From Calliopum simillimum (lineage: Eukaryota > Arthropoda > Insecta > Diptera > Lauxaniidae): a DNA stretch of 64,000 nt. Below are positions 1 to 11,024 of this stretch, piece by piece; position 1 is the first letter of the stretch, and every line of letters starts with the position of its first letter. The translations under genes and the position numbers were made by a program. Location of the stretch: assembly GCA_951812925.1 (NCBI GenBank), contig OX638368.1, positions 19,469,187-19,533,186 on the forward strand, read 5' to 3'. The notes under the pieces are model-generated. The model was not told the DNA's origin and did not search any database. It saw nothing but the letters and a program-made list of their open reading frames with translations.

Positions 1-96
1 TCAAAATATATGATAGCAAAATCTCGATTCGATTTAATTTGAATCGAAATCGAATTAGATGATAAGGGTGATTGTGAAAATCTACATGTTTTCAAC
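1..96. repeat. Partial dispersed repeat, second copy at 48.2 kb
   Basis: The first ~70 bases match 48225-48290 almost perfectly, with only a few differences. The repeat is rich in ATCGAAATCGA-type motifs, locally palindromic. The copy here is cut by the window edge. Element class unknown. Confidence 0.7.
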
Positions 97-311
97 TTAG
101 GGGCCGTTAAGTAACGCGCCAGGGGGACGGGGTCATACGATTTGTTATGAAGTGTTACATGGGGATGGGAGGGGTTATCAACCAAGTTACGTAACGTCGA
201 TTTTATAATTTTATGCGACAAAAAATTCAAATTCAAATTACCAAATAACGACCTGAGAGAGGGGTCAAAATTAGTCGAAAATTGCGTTACTCAATATTTG
301 AACGGCCCCTT
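97..311. mobile_element. Short palindromic element (MITE-like), 215 bp
   Basis: The ends are inverted copies: AGGGGCCGTTAAGTAACGC at the left, and at the right GCGTTACTC followed by GAACGGCCCCT. No coding capacity. It looks like a non-autonomous DNA transposon, but the superfamily cannot be assigned because no clear target duplication is visible. Confidence 0.6.
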
Positions 312-680
312 ATACAGTTTCCTTTGATGACTTCATCTCCAAAACTAGGTCCGAACGACACGCATCTGAAAGTAAAACTTCTCCAACATATCCGAACTTT
401 GAGAAAAACGGGATCAAAAAATCAAAATAAAAAAAACGGCTAAGTCAAATAAAAATATTAAAATAAGGAGATATAAGAATCGTCATATTTGATGTATTTT
501 TTGATGCTGAGCAGGATCCGGCCGCAGAGTTCTTCAAACCGAACAAAATTTCGATATATCGCAATTTAAAAGTTTAAAATTGCAGTCTTTCGCTATTTCA
601 ATTTTCGATATATCTGATATATCGATATAATTTAAAGTGGTTTTTGAAGGCAAAGGCTAATACTTTCAACTTTAATATCA

Positions 681-846
681 GGTTTACCTCGTTTTGTTAG
701 TGCGAACCAAAGATAATCAAAAGGATTATCTTTGGCGCGAACTCACACGAAGGGCACGGGCACGTCAAATTTCTAGGCAAGCGGAGGGAAGTGTTGCTTT
801 CATTTCCCTCCGTGCCCTTCGTGTGAGTTTGCACTTAGAGGTATAA
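681..846. mobile_element. Nested inverted repeat
   Basis: Arms of about 23 bp at 737-759 and 810-832 (GCGAACTCACACGAAGGGCA and its complement) flank a smaller hairpin. The left arm is itself split by a 29-bp palindrome (CCAAAGATAATC ... GATTATCTTTGG), so this is a palindrome inserted in, or grown within, another. No gene is seen between 312 and 1153 apart from this. Confidence 0.55.
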
Positions 847-1153
847 CTTAAAAAATAATGAAAACTGTGTTTTTTTTTGTAATTTTAGGTTAGGATTTCT
901 TGAAACCCTGTCGTATTAGGTACATAGGCAGTTTTGGTAACAATCGAATTATTAATTCAATAAATCTAAAAATTTTCGTCTTAGAAAAACTGTGTTTATT
1001 TTTACGAAAAGGCTTTTAATTTTTCTAGTTTTAAATTTTTAAGAAATTTTCTTGTAACAAAAATATTTAAATTTCAATATTTCGGTTCAATATAAAAGAA
1101 ATTTTATTAATATCTGTTTGCATTTTACTTTCTCTTCCAGCAAATGGAAAATT

Positions 1154-1930
1154 CTATCGTGGACACATAGCATGACGACCACCGTCAACAGGTAAATTAG
1201 CACCAGTTATAAAACTTGCACTCTCACTTGCTAAAAAGGTGATCACTTCTGAAACTTCATCCACCTCGCCAGGACGACCAAGCGCATGCGTTGTTCGTGC
1301 GCGTTCCAAAAAGTTAGCGTATGTTACATCGTTCATGCCACCACGTTTTTGCAGTTCGGTAAGAATGACTCCAGGATTAACAGAATTGCAACGGACACCT
1401 TTTATCGCCAGTTCAAGCGCAACACAACGCGTAAATTGGTCAAGAGCTGATTTGGAAATGTTATACGCCAAGACGCCGGCAAAAGAACGTATGCCATTAA
1501 CACTTGAAACATTTACGATATTACCTTTGGTTGCGATAAGATGTGGTACAGCTAACATTGTCAACTGATAAACAGAGCGCATGTTTGTGTTCATAACACT
1601 ATCGTATTGTTCCAGACTGGTTTCTTCAATGCTACCTAAAGCGATGATGCCTGCATTATTGACGAGTACATTAATTTTTGAATATTTTTTAATAGTTTCA
1701 TCTATTATGCGTTGGACATCCGATTCATTGTTCATATCGGCTTGCACAAGCAGTGAAGAAATATTGTCGCCCTTAACATCGGCGATTTTATTTGCAGTTT
1801 CTTGAAGTTTTTCCATATTACGACCAACGATGGTGAGCCATGCGCCAAGTTCCGCAAAACGTACTGCAGCTGCAGCTCCAATTCCAGAACTAGCGCCGGT
1901 AACTATTACAACTTTGTCCTTAAAATCCAT
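1154..1930 (-). CDS. Short-chain dehydrogenase/reductase (classical SDR), 258 aa
   Basis: Predicted soluble NAD(P)-dependent oxidoreductase of the classical SDR family. Visible marks: cofactor loop TGASSGIG at residues 11-18, NNAG at 91-94, catalytic Ser143, Tyr156 and Lys160 (YNISK), and the C-terminal end GRHAMCPR shared with the paralogue at 5304-6083. Length is normal for the family and there is no intron. An ATG seven codons upstream (1951) would add MQYKYLT; I prefer 1930 because the paralogue starts at the equivalent residue. An AATAAA signal lies on the minus strand at 1103-1108, about 46 bases past the stop. It resembles the Drosophila CG31549/CG12171 group from memory. The substrate is unknown. 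The cofactor choice (NAD or NADP) cannot be settled by eye. Confidence 0.93.
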   Translation of the reverse strand: MDFKDKVVIVTGASSGIGAAAAVRFAELGAWLTIVGRNMEKLQETANKIADVKGDNISSLLVQADMNNESDVQRIIDETIKKYSKINVLVNNAGIIALGSIEETSLEQYDSVMNTNMRSVYQLTMLAVPHLIATKGNIVNVSSVNGIRSFAGVLAYNISKSALDQFTRCVALELAIKGVRCNSVNPGVILTELQKRGGMNDVTYANFLERARTTHALGRPGEVDEVSEVITFLASESASFITGANLPVDGGRHAMCPR

Positions 1931-1964
1931 AGTAAGGTACTTGTATTGCACTTGCTTCCACTTT

Positions 1965-1970
1965 AACTGA
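1965..1970 (-). promoter_or_regulatory. Possible initiator (Inr) of the 1154-1930 SDR gene
   Basis: Minus-strand TCAGTT, the arthropod initiator consensus, lies 35-40 bases before the preferred ATG at 1930. A TATATA stretch at 2080-2085 is too far upstream to pair with it. Position and motif only; no transcript evidence. Confidence 0.3.
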
Positions 1971-2587
1971 TCTTGAGAATGCGACTGTCACAACGTAAAG
2001 TGTTTGAGGTTCTTATCTCTAAATTTATTGAAAATAATTTTAACCCTTGACTGGCACTAGAGTTAAATTTGACAGTTGGTATATATGGCTTTGTCGCAGA
2101 GCTAGAAGTGCAAAAAATAAAGAAAAATCACTGGAAATTCAAATTGAGTTGAGCAAAACAATTCTAAAATTTGGCACTGATTTTAAATAAAATAATAAAT
2201 TGCCAAATTTTATGTTTACTCATCATTCCAAAAATTACCACCATATTTTCCAATAAGGTTTGGTATTTGATGCAAGATTCCCACTCTTAGTAGTTATACC
2301 TTTTCCACATTATATTGATATTTTTTTCAAATCGAATTAAGCTCTTCCAACCAATAAAACTTGGTATATGGATGAATATTGTGTCTATCAAACACCTTCC
2401 AAAATTCTGAGGGGGTTGGCCAAGCGATTTGGAAAAAGGTTAATTTTATTTTGAAAAGCTTAAATTGGTTAAAAAAAAGATCAATATGATGTGGAAGAGG
2501 TTTAACTTGTAGTGAAAAACCTGTACATGTTTGGAAAAACCAGTTTTTATAGTACAAGACTTAAATGCGGTACTTCTGTCCATGATA

Positions 2588-2699
2588 GAAATCGTCGGTT
2601 ATGAGGTAAAACTCACTAAGTGCATAGGAAATGTGAACTCACTAAGTGCGTACCAATTCCTATGCACTTAGTGAATTTTACCTCTGAACCGTCGAAATA
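2588..2699. mobile_element. 112-bp inverted repeat
   Basis: The arms TCACTAAGTGCATAGGAA and TTCCTATGCACTTAGTGA lie inside a longer, weaker match that runs out to TCGTCGGTT / AACCGTCGA. A second copy of ACTCACTAAGTGC sits in the loop. Non-coding, MITE-like. Confidence 0.55.
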
Positions 2700-2820
2700 T
2701 CCACTGCCGACATTTTATGAACGTATAGTATTTTACTTGAACAATTTAACGATGCTTTAAAGAAATTGACTAAGTGCAGGCAAATTTAGTTGGTAATTGA
2801 ACTTAAAAAAAAAAAACCAA

Positions 2821-3212
2821 TCAGGTCTGTTCCGTAATCCGCGTGGTTTCAATTACTTTTCACTTAGGAGGCTTTTTTTTGATGAAAACGGTGATTCACA
2901 CGATAAAAAGTATTAGAATCTTTTTTGTGGAGAATTACAGGTTCTATAAATAATATTCATTTGTTTTTATTAAAAAGTAACTGTTTCGGAAATATTCGAT
3001 AAAGTTAAGTTTTTCGACTTTTGCAGTTTTTTAAGAATGTTTCCTTAACGGTTATATTTTCGTTAATGCAAGTCAATGTTATTTGTAGAACCTGTAATTC
3101 TCCACAAAACAGATTCTCATACTTTTTATCGTGTGACTCACTCACCATTTTCATCAAAAAGCCTCCTAAATGAAAAGTAACTAAAACCACATGGATTACG
3201 GAACAGGCCTGA
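2821..3212. mobile_element. 392-bp foldback element
   Basis: Near-perfect arms, about 2821-3000 and 3034-3212, begin TCAGGTCTGTTCCGTAATCC and end with its complement. Inside, GGAGAATTACAGGTTCTA recurs inverted. A diverged half-copy is at about 9055-9215 and a cousin palindrome at 4559-5191. Apparent reading frames inside are by-products of the palindrome. Confidence 0.7.
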
Positions 3213-3367
3213 ATAATTAAGATTTATGCAGTTTTGGTAAAAAAAAAGGTCGAAAAACGGTATTTAGAATAAAGTAGAAACACTTCAAAGCAAAGTAGCC
3301 ATTTTTAATGCATTTGTCGAATCCTAGACTAAAAGTTCAAAAAACACTATTTTTGCTCTTCTACTAA

Positions 3368-3582
3368 ATGCATCGCTTAGTAGTGTCCTTCGTCTTCAAA
3401 ATAAGCTATGAAATGGTCTTATATGATTTTTTCTTAAAAAGTTATGACCATTTTAAAATTATACATGAAAGTTGAAAATCGTATGCGGACTTTTATGATT
3501 TTTCACTCCATGATTTAAAAAAAAAACATGCAAGACCAATTGATAGTTCATTTTGAAGATGAAGAATAGTACTAAATGCTGA
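3368..3582. repeat. Inverted repeat with dispersed half-copies
   Basis: GTCTTCAAAATAAGCTATG near 3400 is inverted as a diverged copy near 3550. A left-arm relative is at about 56630-56715 and a right-arm relative at about 58060-58180, so this is a dispersed palindromic family. No coding content. Confidence 0.5.
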
Positions 3583-3884
3583 ATTTAATAGGAAATAGCA
3601 AAATAATTTCGATCATCCTCTATATAACCTCAATAATCGTGTTTTTATTTTTTAGATTAGGATATTTCAAAAACCATTAGTGATGAATATTTTTGTTTTG
3701 AATTGCTTTTTTTTTCAATAACAATTTTACGTCTTTTTTCAAAAACTGTATAAATCTTAAGTTTTGGTTTTTTCTAAAATCAATAACGAACAAAATGAGC
3801 CATGTCGGATCAACATTTGTGCTTGTTCAACAAAGTTGGATATTAAAATAGGCTGACCTTGATGGCCCAATTTGGGACAGAAAA

Positions 3885-4240
3885 AAATTATTTTAACAAA
3901 AGTAATAGTCCATAATATATAATCTATCATCTGTCCCTTCATGACCTTTGGTTCATAATCTATGATGTCTTTCATGGTCTATGTTTCACAAGAAATGGTC
4001 TATGGTCTGTTATGGTCTATGGTCCAAAATACATGGTCTATGATCTGTCCTTTATGGTCTACGGTCCATAATATTATATTATATGATCTATAATCTGTCC
4101 TTTAAGTCTATGGGCTATAATATATGGTATGGTCCATAATATATGGTATATGTTCCAAAATAAATTATTTACCTTTATAGTCCATAATCTATGGTCTTTT
4201 ATGGAATATTGTCCATAATTTATGGTTCATGATTTGTCCT
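3885..4240. repeat. Degenerate minisatellite (TATGGTCTATGGTCCATAAT-like)
   Basis: Roughly ten imperfect units built from GGTCTATG, GGTCCATAAT and CTGTCCTTTA, unit length variable at about 30-40 bases. No gene. Confidence 0.7.
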
Positions 4241-4558
4241 TTAATTACACAATACAATATGCGTAAATCTGGGATATTTCCGGGACGAGAGAGCAAAATC
4301 TAGGTCTATCTCGCAAAATCCCTATATTAAATCCTTTTTTACCTAATTTGCCTGCACTTATTCTAATTAATTGTGAACCTCCCAAAAATTTTATGTTTTT
4401 TTTTTTAACGTTGAAAAACGTGAAATTTTAACTAAAAAGAAATTGCGTTCTCCAAATATGTACATATCTCAAAAACCCGAAATTTATAGAAATAATTGGG
4501 ACAATGATGGATTAATTGTTTTTAATATATATATTCAAAATTATATTCTTATAGTCTA

Positions 4559-5191
4559 AGATCCGGCAGTAAAAAAATGTATCGATCGAGTTTTTAGTTA
4601 AAATCTAGTTTTTACATAAATTTAGGAATGGGGGAATATATTTTTGCTGGGTTGCCTCTCAAAATGTGGCCGCAAGTATAATCAAATTGCGATAACTTAT
4701 GAAACGTGAGTCTCACGGGGAAGTGTCAAAATCTTTTTTATGAAGAGTCATATGCTCTACAAGTAATTTTTATTATATGTATACAAAAATTTACCGTTTA
4801 GGAGTTGATTATTAAAAACCGATTTTTTTACATTTATTGTATATTTGTTAAAAAAAAATTACCGTTTAAGAATTATTTATGAAAAACCGATTTTTTTTAC
4901 GCAATATACAATAAATGTAAAAAAATCTGTTTTTAATAAATAACTCCAAAACGGTAAATTTTTTTATAATTATAATAAAAATTACTTGTAGAGCATATGA
5001 CTCTCCAGAAAAAAGATCTGGGCACGTTTTCTCGTGCGACTCACGGTTCATAAGTTATCGCAATTTGATAATACTTGCGGCCACATTTTGATAGGCAACC
5101 CGCCAAAAATATGTTCCCCCATTCATAAATATAAGTAAAAACTAGATTTTAACTAAAAACTCGATCGATACGTTTTTTTACTGCTGGATCT
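4559..5191. mobile_element. 633-bp foldback element
   Basis: Arms of about 245 bp (4559-4805 and 4947-5191) with ends AGATCC(G/A)GCAGTAAAAAAA. The centre carries further inverted copies of TTACCGTTTAGGAG and ACATTTATTGTATA. The motif TCATATGCTCTACAAGTAAT in the arms resembles the arm of the element at 2821-3212, so the two are probably related families. Confidence 0.7.
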
Positions 5192-5303
5192 CGTACTACT
5201 ATTATTAAACAACAGCAGTTCTACGCATATAAAATGTGTTTAATATAAATGCAATTCTCAACTTATCAAGTAATAAAAAAAAAAGTTAAACAATCCATAC
5301 CAC

Positions 5304-6083
5304 TTAACGTGGACACATGGCATGACGTCCGCCGTCAATCGGCAAACTTGCACCTGTTGTGAAACTGGCTAAATCACTCGCTAAAAATAATATAGCGTTG
5401 GCAACTTCATCGGCAGTTCCTGGACGTCCCATAGCATGTGTTGTCTTTGAATGCTCTAAAAATTTGGCATACGTTTCAGCATCCATGCCACCACGCTTAT
5501 GTAGATTACTAACGGTTACACCTGGATTTACGCAATTAACGCGTACACCCTTAGCAGCCAATTCTAGAGCGACGCAACGTGTAAATTGATCTACGCCAAT
5601 TTTTGATATATTATACGCCAAGACTCCAGGGAACGAACGTATACCGTTTACACTTGAAACACTTACGATGTTACCTTTGGCCTTGATCAATTCTGGTACA
5701 GCCAGCATTGTTAGATGATATATGGCACGTAAATTTGTATTCATCACACGATCGTACTGTGCTAGACTTGTATTTTCAATGGTGCCCGTTTCAATGATAC
5801 CAGCATTGTTAACAAGGACATCTAATTTACCATACTTTTTGAGTGTTTCAGACATAAGACTTTCGGTATCTTTTTCTTTGGCAATATCACCAACTACCAA
5901 ATGCGGTTGTGAATTTGTCTTACCAGCGGCTTGCGCGCATTTTTCCGCAACTTTCTGTAGATTTTCAATATTACGTCCATTAAGCGTAACACAAGCTCCT
6001 AGTTTGGCAAATTGTACTGCAGTTGCGGCACCAATGCCTGAACTAGCACCAGTGATAAGCACGACTTTTCCGGCAAAATTCAT
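5304..6083 (-). CDS. Short-chain dehydrogenase/reductase (classical SDR), 259 aa
   Basis: Classical SDR, predicted NAD(P)-dependent oxidoreductase acting on a small alcohol or ketone. Motifs: TGASSGIG at residues 11-18, NNAG at 92-95, catalytic Ser144, Tyr157 and Lys161, C-terminus GRHAMCPR. It starts MNFAGKVVLITGASSGIG, the usual family start, and is intronless. It is clearly a tandem paralogue of 1154-1930 in the same orientation, with blocks such as LAVP, GNIV and SSVNGIRSF in common. It reads very close to Drosophila CG12171 as I remember that protein. An ATTAAA-type signal is at 5239-5244 on the minus strand. The physiological substrate is unknown. Confidence 0.95.
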   Translation of the reverse strand: MNFAGKVVLITGASSGIGAATAVQFAKLGACVTLNGRNIENLQKVAEKCAQAAGKTNSQPHLVVGDIAKEKDTESLMSETLKKYGKLDVLVNNAGIIETGTIENTSLAQYDRVMNTNLRAIYHLTMLAVPELIKAKGNIVSVSSVNGIRSFPGVLAYNISKIGVDQFTRCVALELAAKGVRVNCVNPGVTVSNLHKRGGMDAETYAKFLEHSKTTHAMGRPGTADEVANAILFLASDLASFTTGASLPIDGGRHAMCPR

Positions 6084-6329
6084 TGTTGTACTTTTGCTGG
6101 GGTCAGATAAGAAAAAATGTTTAAAATTTTGTTTACTTAAGTTGCGTAATTTGTGATCTTCATTCTACCATACTCACTCTGGAAATTGATGTCCGAAAAT
6201 GAAACAAAAATAATTTTGTTTATTATGCAAATGTCAACTAAATATTTTTTTTCGGTAAAGTTTTGCCTCAGCTGATCGATGACAAGTACTGATAACAGCA
6301 CAGAATGAATACGTCAAATTACTTTGCTG

Positions 6330-6600
6330 TTGCTAGACCACTTAAAACTGGTTCAGTTGACTCCCTCAGTGTGTTTTTTGCATAGGAGGCAGCTCAGTGC
6401 GGTCGAGGGATGCGACTGTGAGGCAGCCCTTGAGGACTCATTGCACGTGTTATGTTATTATCCTTTTTATGGAGATATCCGCGACCACGAGGTCTTGGGG
6501 ATTGCGCATGTCAATGGAGTGTATGAACTTGCTTCTAGTGAGCAAATTTGGGGGTGTAAATGGTGAGTGTGGGTCAATTGCGTGATGTATGTAAGTAGAG
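6330..6600 (+). pseudogene. Possible LINE reverse-transcriptase C-terminal scrap
   Basis: The open frame at 6324-6566 contains LEDSLHVLCYYPFYGDIRD, which resembles the Cys/His-containing tail of R1/jockey-type LINE polyproteins. The start is arbitrary and both flanks are non-coding. From 6600 to 7175 I see no gene, only a poly-A tract near 6771-6784 and unclassified sequence. Confidence 0.45.
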
Positions 6601-7186
6601 TGAGGGAATTGGGGATAAGTTTAGGTGCATGTTTTTTAGAAGGGAGATTGATAGGTATTTAGCGACTGAACCAAGGGCGTAACCAGGTAGGAGCGAGGAG
6701 GGCAGCTGCCCCTCCTACAGCTTACAAAATTGAACAAAATTCTCTTTTTGATGTAAACAAACAATATTAAAAAAAAAAAAAAAATAGCTTTGATCCTGGC
6801 TACGGTCTTGGACTGGACTGTAATTGGGTGAATAGGTAGGATGTGAAATTTATTTGTAGACTATGTTTAGTATGTATGTGGTATGGTATGAATGAGCCTG
6901 TGTGTAACGGTAACCAGTCCAAGCTGGATGGAGCTATACTAGAAGTAGCTTCGGCTACGAAATCTGACCGGAGACTGAAAGAAGCTCGGTGTGGAGTTGC
7001 ATTGCAACCGGGTGCCATAACTCAAAGAATTGCATAGGTTTTAGATAGTCCTCACCTCCAAACCAAGAAGTAAGTTCATGCCCATCTCCAAGACTTAGAA
7101 ATGGTAATCTCCATTGCCGTATTGCTGTCAGTCGTTTACTGGACCGAGTGTGAACAACACCGTGAGATTAAGCCATCATGGCAGGT

Positions 7187-7319
7187 ATGTATGTATGTAT
7201 TCTCCTTTAACTCCTAGGAGGAGCATAGGGCCAATATGAAATCTCTCCATTTGTCACGATCCCTTGCGATGACTTTGATCTCTTGCCACAATTTTCCCGA
7301 TTCTTGGATTTCCTTTTTT
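7187..7319 (-). mobile_element. 5'-truncated RTE-like LINE tail with 11-bp target duplication
   Basis: A (TATG)n tail at the low end, then the same 3'-terminal sequence as at 56890-57020. It is bracketed by TCATGGCAGGT at 7176-7186 and 7320-7330, a perfect target-site duplication. The element's sense strand is minus. Only ~130 bp were copied. Confidence 0.85.
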
Positions 7320-7439
7320 TCATGGCAGGTGCACACTTAAAAAACAAAAAACTTCTATCATATATTTATTCTATTACCAAAAAATAACAGCTCCCAATAA
7401 ATCTGTCTTAATATTGGGCCTTATAATGAATAAACATTC

Positions 7440-8450
7440 GCGAGAATATTTCTCAGCATGGAGTCATAACAAAACATTTTCCGGAAGAGCAAAATTTACT
7501 AGAAAATAAGGTTACCGGCAATAATTTGGTTGGGAATATTTTGACATTTGTTGTAAGAATTTATTTTTTAAACAGGGATATATAGGGGGCTATCGTGAAT
7601 AAATACTCCCGGGGAATTTTCTCAGACTGCCGAGCATTCTCTATTGCAGTTTAAGAAAATTCCCCGGGAATCTTGATTCACGAACCCCCATAGTAGTAGG
7701 CCGGGTCAGTCTCTATACAAAAAAAAAAAAAAGTTTGAAAAAATCGCCCCTTATTTGAAAGCTTACCTTGGGAGGATCTAAAAAACAATAACATTTTATT
7801 TTTTGGACCACTCCAAAAATAGCCAAAACTGTATTTTTTCCATAACTTCGGGAGGTGATGTTAAAAAATTATGTATCGTTGTACATTTTTCCTCATATTG
7901 TTTGGACATTCGAAGTAACATTCGATTAGTATGACCTAGTTTATCTGGTTCGCATACCTCTAAATTCCGTTTTTTCTTTATAAAATTAAAGTTTTAAAAA
8001 TAAACTGATATTTTACCCCAAAATTGCTAATTAAGGCCCTTTACAACGATCTACAATTCTGAAACATCGGACATCGCCTGCCAAAGTTATTTAAAAAAGA
8101 CGAATTTCTAGTAGGCTTTCAAATAGGAGGCATTGTTTCGAATTATTTTTTCATTGACATGGCCCAATATATAACTTTGTATGACAATTTTAAAGATTAT
8201 TAAAATACCTTTTATATGACAATAATTGTGATATCCTTCCAAGGTTTTCTAATTTATATCGGTTTTTCCACACCTTTAGATAGATATATCCCCGAAACTA
8301 GATCTGAGCAACACTTTTTGATAACATATTCTTTCTTAGAATTAAAAGCTTCCTAAAATAAACTAGGTTTAAAAAAAGAAAATTTGGTATTAAAGTAAAC
8401 GTCACTAAAATTTATCGATGAATTTGTAGAACACCAATTTTGTTTTGAGT
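7440..8450. repeat. Dispersed repeat, diverged copy at 51.48-51.88 kb
   Basis: Blocks such as GAAAATAAGGT, AATAAT(T/A)TGG(T/G)(T/A)GGGAATATTTTGA and TAAAATAAACTAGGT occur in the same order in both places. Part of the central block also resembles the arms of the 11813-13727 inverted repeat. Class unknown; no reading frame. Confidence 0.5.
7581..7692. mobile_element. 112-bp MITE
   Basis: Ends TATAGGGGGC..TCGTGAAT and ATTCACGAACCCCCATA, with inner arms CCCGGGGAATTTTCT and AGAAAATTCCCCGGG. A partial relative is at about 47866-47925. Inserted in the 7440-8450 repeat. Confidence 0.65.
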
Positions 8451-10840
8451 GTTTTTAATAAAGCAGTGATGAAATTTCTTCTTCAAAATCCACTAAAATG
8501 AATAAAAAAAAACGCTTTTTTTAACACAAAAAACACTAAAAATATACTAAGTAGTATCACTGCTGGAAATGGAATTTCCATGCTTAAAGGAATATATTTT
8601 CGAATATATTTCTAGCCAGATCCATGATAATGAAGCCCAATAGTTTTCTTGCGATACTTCGAGAAACATTGACTAAATAGTAATCCATTTTACATTAGGC
8701 ACAGTAACAATATGGTTTTTTTTCGGAGATGTGATTTTTGCAATTTTGGGTGTATTTAATTCACATCAAAATGTATCTGAAAAAATGTGTAAAGACAAGA
8801 AAAAAAGGTTGTTTATAATTGGATTAAATTGTAAACATTTTTTTGTATATAACTTTGTTTATTTTGTATTATAATCAAACCTTAAGTGTCAGTCACAAAG
8901 AAAAAAGATTAAACTTAATGTAATGTTTAAGTTAGACAGTTTAGTTATTTTACAAGCGAAGTAATAGATATTAATTTGGAGAAGTTTGTCTTTATTATAC
9001 TACAAAATAAAATGAAAATACCTAGCAAACCATGTTCTTCGAAACTCCAACTCCGTCAAAATTGCTGTTCTGTAATCAATGTGGTTTCAATTACTTTTCA
9101 TTTCGAAAGCATTTTGCTGAAGACGGTGAGTCGCAGGATAAAAAGTCACAGCATTAACAGCATCTTTTTTGTGAAAAATCACATGCTCTACAAATAATAA
9201 TCCCATGTGAATGCGAAAAAGTAAACGTTTTTAGGCATTACAAATTCATACAAATTGTGTCAAACTTTTAATACAAAAATTCTGACAATACCACAATTTC
9301 CCGATGAGTTGTAACGAATTTGGTATGAATTCGTAACGCAACTTTTGGTTTGCTCAGTAAAAAATAAAGCAATAAATAAAATCGCTACATTTTGGATTTC
9401 ATACAAAAATATTCGGCTACAAATTTTTTACTTTTTATTTTATTTTAGTATTAATAGGTTTTTTTTTTAGTTAAGGTGCAAGTTTATGTAGAAATAAATA
9501 AAATTATCTGTAGGTGTTTAACAATAAATGTTATTTGTATACACATTTTCCTTGTTACAATAGCAATGGAAGATTTTTAAGTTTGAAAAATAGGTAATTT
9601 AGTTTTTTGTATTTATTTTAATAAAGGACGTTGGAGAAAGTAAAAAAAGGAATAATGCAATGTGAAATTATATTAACATTATTCGAAAATAATCTATTAA
9701 AATAATCCAAAAACAAAGGAGAAAAAATGAACACAAAAAAATTAGTCTTCATTTTTAAGTAAAATTGGATTTCAAATGGTATGCGCTTATGATTTCAAAT
9801 AAAACAGTTCACAAAAAAGGCGATAGCAATTTTTTGTTTTATCAATTTATTAAATTTTCAACTTGAAAATCAACAATTGCTTGCAGTTAATTGCAGACAC
9901 GGTGAAGAAATGTATATTAAAAATTACTGTTTTAATTTGCTAAACTTCAACTTTTATTTATTTGTTGCAAACAAAAGTGAAACTTGTTGCAAACAATTTT
10001 CTTTCATAACTAGGAAAAAGTATTCGCAAGCTTTTATTTCCTCAAAGAAAACCGAAAATTATTGTAAGTGTAACAAAATATTCGGAACGCATTATAATAA
10101 ATTAAAAAAATAAATTTAATATGCTAAACTATCTTTTACTATATATTAGAATAAAGTATGTAGTAGATATATAATTTTATTGTTTATAGTAATTGCTACT
10201 GCTGTTTTTTTTATTAAAACTATTTGACAAAAAAGGAATTTTGTCTTGCTTATAATTGTTAAAAAGTAACCTCATTAGTGTTTAGTGCCAGCAAAGTTTA
10301 TTATTGTTTAAATAAAATTTTCTTTTTTTTTTAATATCAATCTTGTTTACAATTCTAAACTAAAAATTAATATACAATATAGTAAATGACCTCATTTTTG
10401 TTGCATTAAACTGTTGAAACAACAAAAAACTAAATAACGAATAGCGTTGAATAGTTTGCTTTTGTATCGAAGAACAAAAATTTTAAAATAAAAAAGTTAT
10501 CAGCAGCTATAAGCGAATTACAATACATCTTTTCATAAAAATTGTTAATTGAAATTACTTAAAACATGTGCAAATAACTTATTAATAATTGCGTAACTAA
10601 ATTATATTAATGTATAAAAAAAAAAATTTTAATGATCACACAACAAATTGAATGACTTGAGAAAATAAATCAATGTATGAATGAATGCTTTCCTATACGC
10701 ATGCGCTCAAAAATTGAGCTAATATACTGCGCCTTTACAACTTTGTATACTCTGATGTGTAACAAAATTTCAATGAAGTTGTTACAAATTTTTCTTAAAT
10801 AATTCCTTCTACTGTTATGGTACTTATTTTCATTCTTATT
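8451..10840. other. Intergenic AT-rich stretch, no gene seen
   Basis: Contains a half-copy of the 2821-3212 foldback family (about 9055-9215) and otherwise AT-rich sequence without coding signal. The end nearest 10840 must contain the tacc 3' UTR; a minus-strand AATAAA at 10297-10302 is one candidate polyadenylation signal. Confidence 0.5.
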
Positions 10841-11024
10841 TTAACTCCCCTGCCCATTGATGAGCTCATCGCAAATTTTAACCAATTCCGCATTTTCGCG
10901 TGATTTCTGTTGCAGTTGCTCATTAATGGAGGCGCGTGAAATTTCTTCTTTTTTAAGTAGCGCTTTTAGTTTTGTTGACTCTATTGAGTGTTCCTTTGCT
11001 AGCGTTTCCAATTTTCTGTTTGCA
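10841..11024 (-). CDS. tacc: tacc terminal coding exon 12
   Basis: Acceptor TTTTAG at 11026-11025, then [13 protein letters not shown], ending [20 protein letters not shown] and TAA at 10843-10841. The ENAEL-KICDELI ending is diagnostic of the TACC domain C-terminus. Confidence 0.95.
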
